Assembly: GCF_017562075.2 (NCBI RefSeq)
Contig: NC_054085.1
Span: 11,988,722 to 12,052,721, forward strand
Direction: 5' to 3'
From: Anopheles merus
Lineage: Eukaryota > Arthropoda > Insecta > Diptera > Culicidae
DNA: 64,000 bases
The notes below the pieces were generated by a model. That model had not been told where the DNA came from, did no database searches, and was given only the letters and a program-made list of their open reading frames with translations. The position numbers were made by a program, and so were the translations under genes. Below are positions 60,874 to 64,000 of this stretch, piece by piece (within the stretch, counting starts at the first letter, position 1; each line of letters begins with the position of its first letter).

Positions 60874-63278
60874 TATTATTCATTGTAAATATAATTTTAA
60901 AATACTTCATATAATATAATTGGATGATAATATAATTGGAACATCAATATTTCCTTATATATATACTGAATAATTATTCAACTTTCTTCATTCTGCATCG
61001 TTGGTTCGATTCTCAACTTAACTCTGGTAATAATCAGTAATGAAAATAAACCTTATTAAGATGTTTAAACCCCTAAGACAATAGATCCTTTTTTATAGGG
61101 TTTTGCGTGATTGAACAAATATTTAGATTATGTTTAAATTACTTTTACATTTTTTCAAAACTGCTACAAATACTTCCCTAATTTATTTATCACGACTTTA
61201 GTTGTTCCACGACCAAATTGTTCAATCAATTTCTTGCTTTAAGCCTGTTTTCTGAATATGTTTGTGTAATTTTTCCATTATTTTGACAATTATCTGAATA
61301 TTTTTCAATTTCTCTCAAGATATTTTGAATATTGCTAGTTTTTATTGCTATTTTTAGCTCAGGTTGGTTCTTAAAAATGTGATAACTATCAACAATATTT
61401 ACGAAATGTTGTTAACTCTTGGAGAATCTGTGTAGTGTAGTCATTTTTACAGTAATTAGCAACAGTAATTGACAAATTACGGAAATTCGCGAGCCGCAAG
61501 TGGCTCTTTCCACTTAATATTTTTATTTCATTTTTATTTCATTCTCCAACTGAATGCTCTACAAGCATTTTGAAATAAATTAGGCATTTTCGGTTGAAAA
61601 ATATGACGACCACTGGGGTAAAACAATACAGCATACTAAAAGTGAGAGCATCAGTTTAACTTTCACCAGTTTTTCGTATTATATTCGTTATTATATTAGT
61701 TTTTGCATCAATCTAAGCCCCGTTGCCTTTAACCGGGTAACGCTTTAAACTGGTCAAGTGCAACAGGCAAACGAAAAAAGAAAGAAAGCTCCCACAGCAT
61801 AAGCTATCATTTTCCAAGCCAATCGCGAGCAATGCTGCAGAAATAACATGCCACCACCAGCAGTGCAGTGGTTCAACAATGTCAGTCATTGGCAATTGCG
61901 GTTGATTGACTGGCTGCTGACTGGGCTGCCGGCAGTTTAAATTGCTATACAAGTGCAGTGGAAGGACCTGGAGAACCACAAAAGGCTGTCTTTAAACTCG
62001 TTGAACTTTCAGCGCGTTGAGCTAGTTTCCAATGGTAGCTAAATAAATCGATACGATTGTTGTACGGTGCGCTGATGATAAGAAGCGACCGAGCTACCGC
62101 GAATCGGGATACGAAATCGGGATAGAATTTTCCGCTCGTCATTCCCAGCACCAGCAGCAGCACCAGCGAACGTCAGCAGAACAATAGCCGTGAAATCCTA
62201 AACAAACATACAAACTCATGGTGGTGGGTACTTGAAAGTACAAAAAGCCTATCCCCCGCGCCCATCCCACGGTAGGATAGATACAATTATGAGAAACCCT
62301 TCCCCCCCGGTGAAGGCACACAAACGTGTTGAAGAGAAATTGAAAATATGATATTTATCGCATCATTTCTTTTAATAATATACCATTACAAAATTCATCA
62401 TCACCTTGTTTGCGCCAATCGTCTACGGGTGTGTGTTTTTGTGTGGTTGGAATCTTTCTCAGGCCCCGGGTCCCAAGAATCCTTGTTTCGATTTACCCCC
62501 AATAATTACCCCCCCCAAACGGGACGAGCGCATCATTGCGCGCTGCGATAATGTTTCAAACAATCTGTGCCCATTTATTCAACAACCTGCACAACCAGCA
62601 ACCGAGACAGGTTCGACAGCGGTAGCGCCGTCATCGTTAGCTGGCGCTGGTGCTGGGCTCTGGTACCGAGGGTGCAAGATATAATTATGTTTTTAACACG
62701 TTGCCCTTCCTACTGTATCATTACTTGGGGGTCGGATCGCACACGGGCAGCCTAAATCTTTGTGGCCTTCAACTGGGGAAGATTACTATTTGAGGTTGTT
62801 TGGGGGGGATGTCTTTCGATAGCTGCTGTAGCGGTGGCTTATGGAAGCTTATTATCTTAGTGTGTTGTTTTTGCTACCTTGTGTCTTACACCAGAATAAT
62901 CACACCGAATTACTCAATTACTTAATTCTTTTAAAAGTTTTATATTGTATCGTGTCCAAAAGTTTGATATCCTCAAATTCTTGAATGATCTATTCCTCAT
63001 AAAATACGTTGATTCATAGCAATAAGTATAATAAGTTGAAACACAGCCAAAAACGATTCTGAAGATTCTGTTTAAGTACTTATTTAAATCCTTGTTTAAC
63101 TAAAAACTCGAAGGAAAGGATATTAGATACATTGAAACATGGACTTTAGGTATAATATTGATATCAGAACGATCAGTGATATCAGAAAGATCAAGAAAGA
63201 TCAAGGCTAATGTGTTGCATTTTAGGACTAACCAGGTACTGAGTCTCTTTTTAGGAATGAAATACCCTAAATAGGTAT
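60874..63278. other. Non-coding DNA, no gene recognised
   Basis: The block is AT-rich to about 61700, then more balanced to 62800. The plus-strand frame at 62406-62684 has proline- and alanine-rich stretches, but no acceptor joins it in frame to the Sox exon at 55273. I do not call a gene. Confidence 0.5.
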
Positions 63279-63312
63279 TTTAGGTATTTCAACCCTTGTT
63301 GAAATACCTAAA
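63279..63312. repeat. Perfect 15 bp hairpin
   Basis: TTTAGGTATTTCAAC-type left arm (63279-63293) and its exact complement (63298-63312) are separated by only CCTT. A second shorter palindrome, AAATACC/GGTATTT, overlaps just upstream. The stem is long enough to extrude as a cruciform. Confidence 0.85.
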
Positions 63313-63386
63313 TTGAGTATTTTTACATATATAAGGCTTCTGGCATGTTTAAACTTTTTTTTGAAGATTCATCCGGCCCGGAGTAT

Positions 63387-63720
63387 GAGTTGTCCGGAGT
63401 TGCCCGGAGTCGTTCGAAGTCGTCCGGAGTCTTCCGGGGTCTTCCGGAGTCGTCCGCGACGTCTTCTGGAGTCGCACGAAGTCGTTAGGAATCGTTCGGA
63501 GTCGGTCGGAGTCATTCGGAGCCGTACGTAATCGTCCGGAGTGTTCCGGAGTCGTCCGGAGTCGCACGAAGTTGGTCGGAGTCGTTAGGAGTCGTTCAAA
63601 GTCGTTCGGGGTCATTCGGAGTCGTACGTAGTCGTCCGGAGTCGACCGGAGTAAACCGGAGTGAGACTCATTGGGAGTCGTCCAGAGTCGATCGAAGTCG
63701 ACCGGAATCGGAGTCGGTCA
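63387..63720. repeat. 10 bp minisatellite (GTCGTCCGGA type) with 100 bp higher-order period
   Basis: About 33 units of a 10-base repeat, consensus GTCGTCCGGA, vary mainly at positions 4-8. Distinct variants recur 100 bases apart: GTCGTTAGGA at 63481 and 63581, GTCATTCGGA at 63511 and 63611, and CGTACGTA units at 63521 and 63621. GTCGCACGAA recurs at 90 (63471, 63561), showing a one-unit shift. This means blocks of ten units duplicated after the units had diverged. It is not coding: the 10-base period rotates the frame. Confidence 0.92.
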
Positions 63721-63840
63721 AAGTTAACAGGAGCCATCCGATGCAATGTGCTTGTGATCAGGCATTTCAATTCGTTGTGTTTTTTTGTCTTTCACTTTGC
63801 GCGTGTACTTCGTATACAGCAGTGGCGCGTTAAACGGTGG

Positions 63841-63870
63841 GCGGACTGAGCGGCCGCCAGGGGCCCCGGC
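63841..63870. repeat. Second copy of the GGGGCCCC-type transposon end
   Basis: GCGGACTGAGCGG...GGGGCCCCGGC matches 28331-28360 in 25 of 30 bases and is followed by a further GGGGGCCCC block. It is probably the end of a related mobile element whose body lies beyond the window or to the left; only one end is seen. Confidence 0.45.
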
Positions 63871-63919
63871 GATCTAGGGGGCCCCGTCATTGTGGATGTT
63901 CGACTTCGTATCGCATCTA

Positions 63920-63938
63920 CCCCCCCCCCCCCCCCCCC
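63920..63938. repeat. Poly-C run (19 bases)
   Basis: This is an uninterrupted C run, the longest in the window. Confidence 0.9.
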
Positions 63939-64000
63939 TGGATGGGACTTTTATCATCTATTTCAAAAAGACTTATTTGTAATTAATTCATTTTTCCCAT

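Noticed and set aside
61001..61018. TTGGTTCGATTCTCAA as a tRNA T arm
   Set aside because: It matches a B box, but no anticodon arm, D arm or acceptor stem can be built around it.
62406..62684. Candidate C-terminal Sox exon
   Set aside because: Alanine- and proline-rich text looked promising, but the available acceptor would put it in a frame that stops quickly, and no SoxB C-terminal motif is visible.
63313..63849. Arg/Ser-repeat proteins from the minisatellite
   Set aside because: The 10-base period gives repeats in all frames on both strands. No start or splice context supports translation.

Overview
The window looks like nuclear DNA of a mosquito, most likely Anopheles. Genes are sparse, introns are kilobases long, and dispersed repeats resembling those common in Anopheles are present. 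The proteins that can be read are insect-like. Over 95 % of the window is non-coding. No operons, Shine-Dalgarno sites or CRISPR arrays were seen.

The one gene identified with confidence is a group B Sox transcription factor, best matched to Sox21b, on the plus strand. Four coding exons are visible: 39973-40344, 40473-40621, 55014-55208 and 55273-55355. The HMG box is split by a 14.4 kb intron (40622-55013) after the SKRLG motif. The ATG exon and the C-terminal exon were not found. A GC-rich, GAGA-bearing block at about 18840-20600 ends at a good splice donor and may be an untranslated first exon, which would make the first intron about 19 kb.

Inside the HMG-box intron, on the same strand, lie two small intronless genes 178 bp apart (40850-41260 and 41439-41783). 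Both encode RING-finger-like proteins whose zinc ligands sit at identical residue numbers, so they look like tandem duplicates. Each has lost one ligand, a different one in each copy: the first lacks the eighth, and the second has Tyr in place of the first His. The first resembles the N-terminus of TRAIP/no poles. This nested pair is the most unusual gene-level observation.

The only RNA gene seen is a tRNA-Asn(GUU) at 13266-13339. Mobile DNA includes a decayed Jockey-like LINE (50371-51818) and a 780 bp element with 25 bp terminal inverted repeats, TA flanks and six mirrored internal motifs (60094-60873). There is also a probable element of about 950 bp with GGGGCCCC-type ends (28325-29278), whose end sequence recurs at 63841, and three short dispersed repeats with tRNA-like B boxes. 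Simple repeats include (TG)33, a GA tract, a TAA tract, several poly-C runs and a 10 bp minisatellite with a 100 bp higher-order period (63387-63720).

Layout: 1-18800 is non-coding except for the tRNA; 18840-20600 is the possible promoter and 5' exon; 20601-39972 is non-coding, probably intron; 39973-55355 holds the Sox gene with its nested genes and the LINE; 55356-64000 is non-coding, with the inverted-repeat element and the minisatellite.
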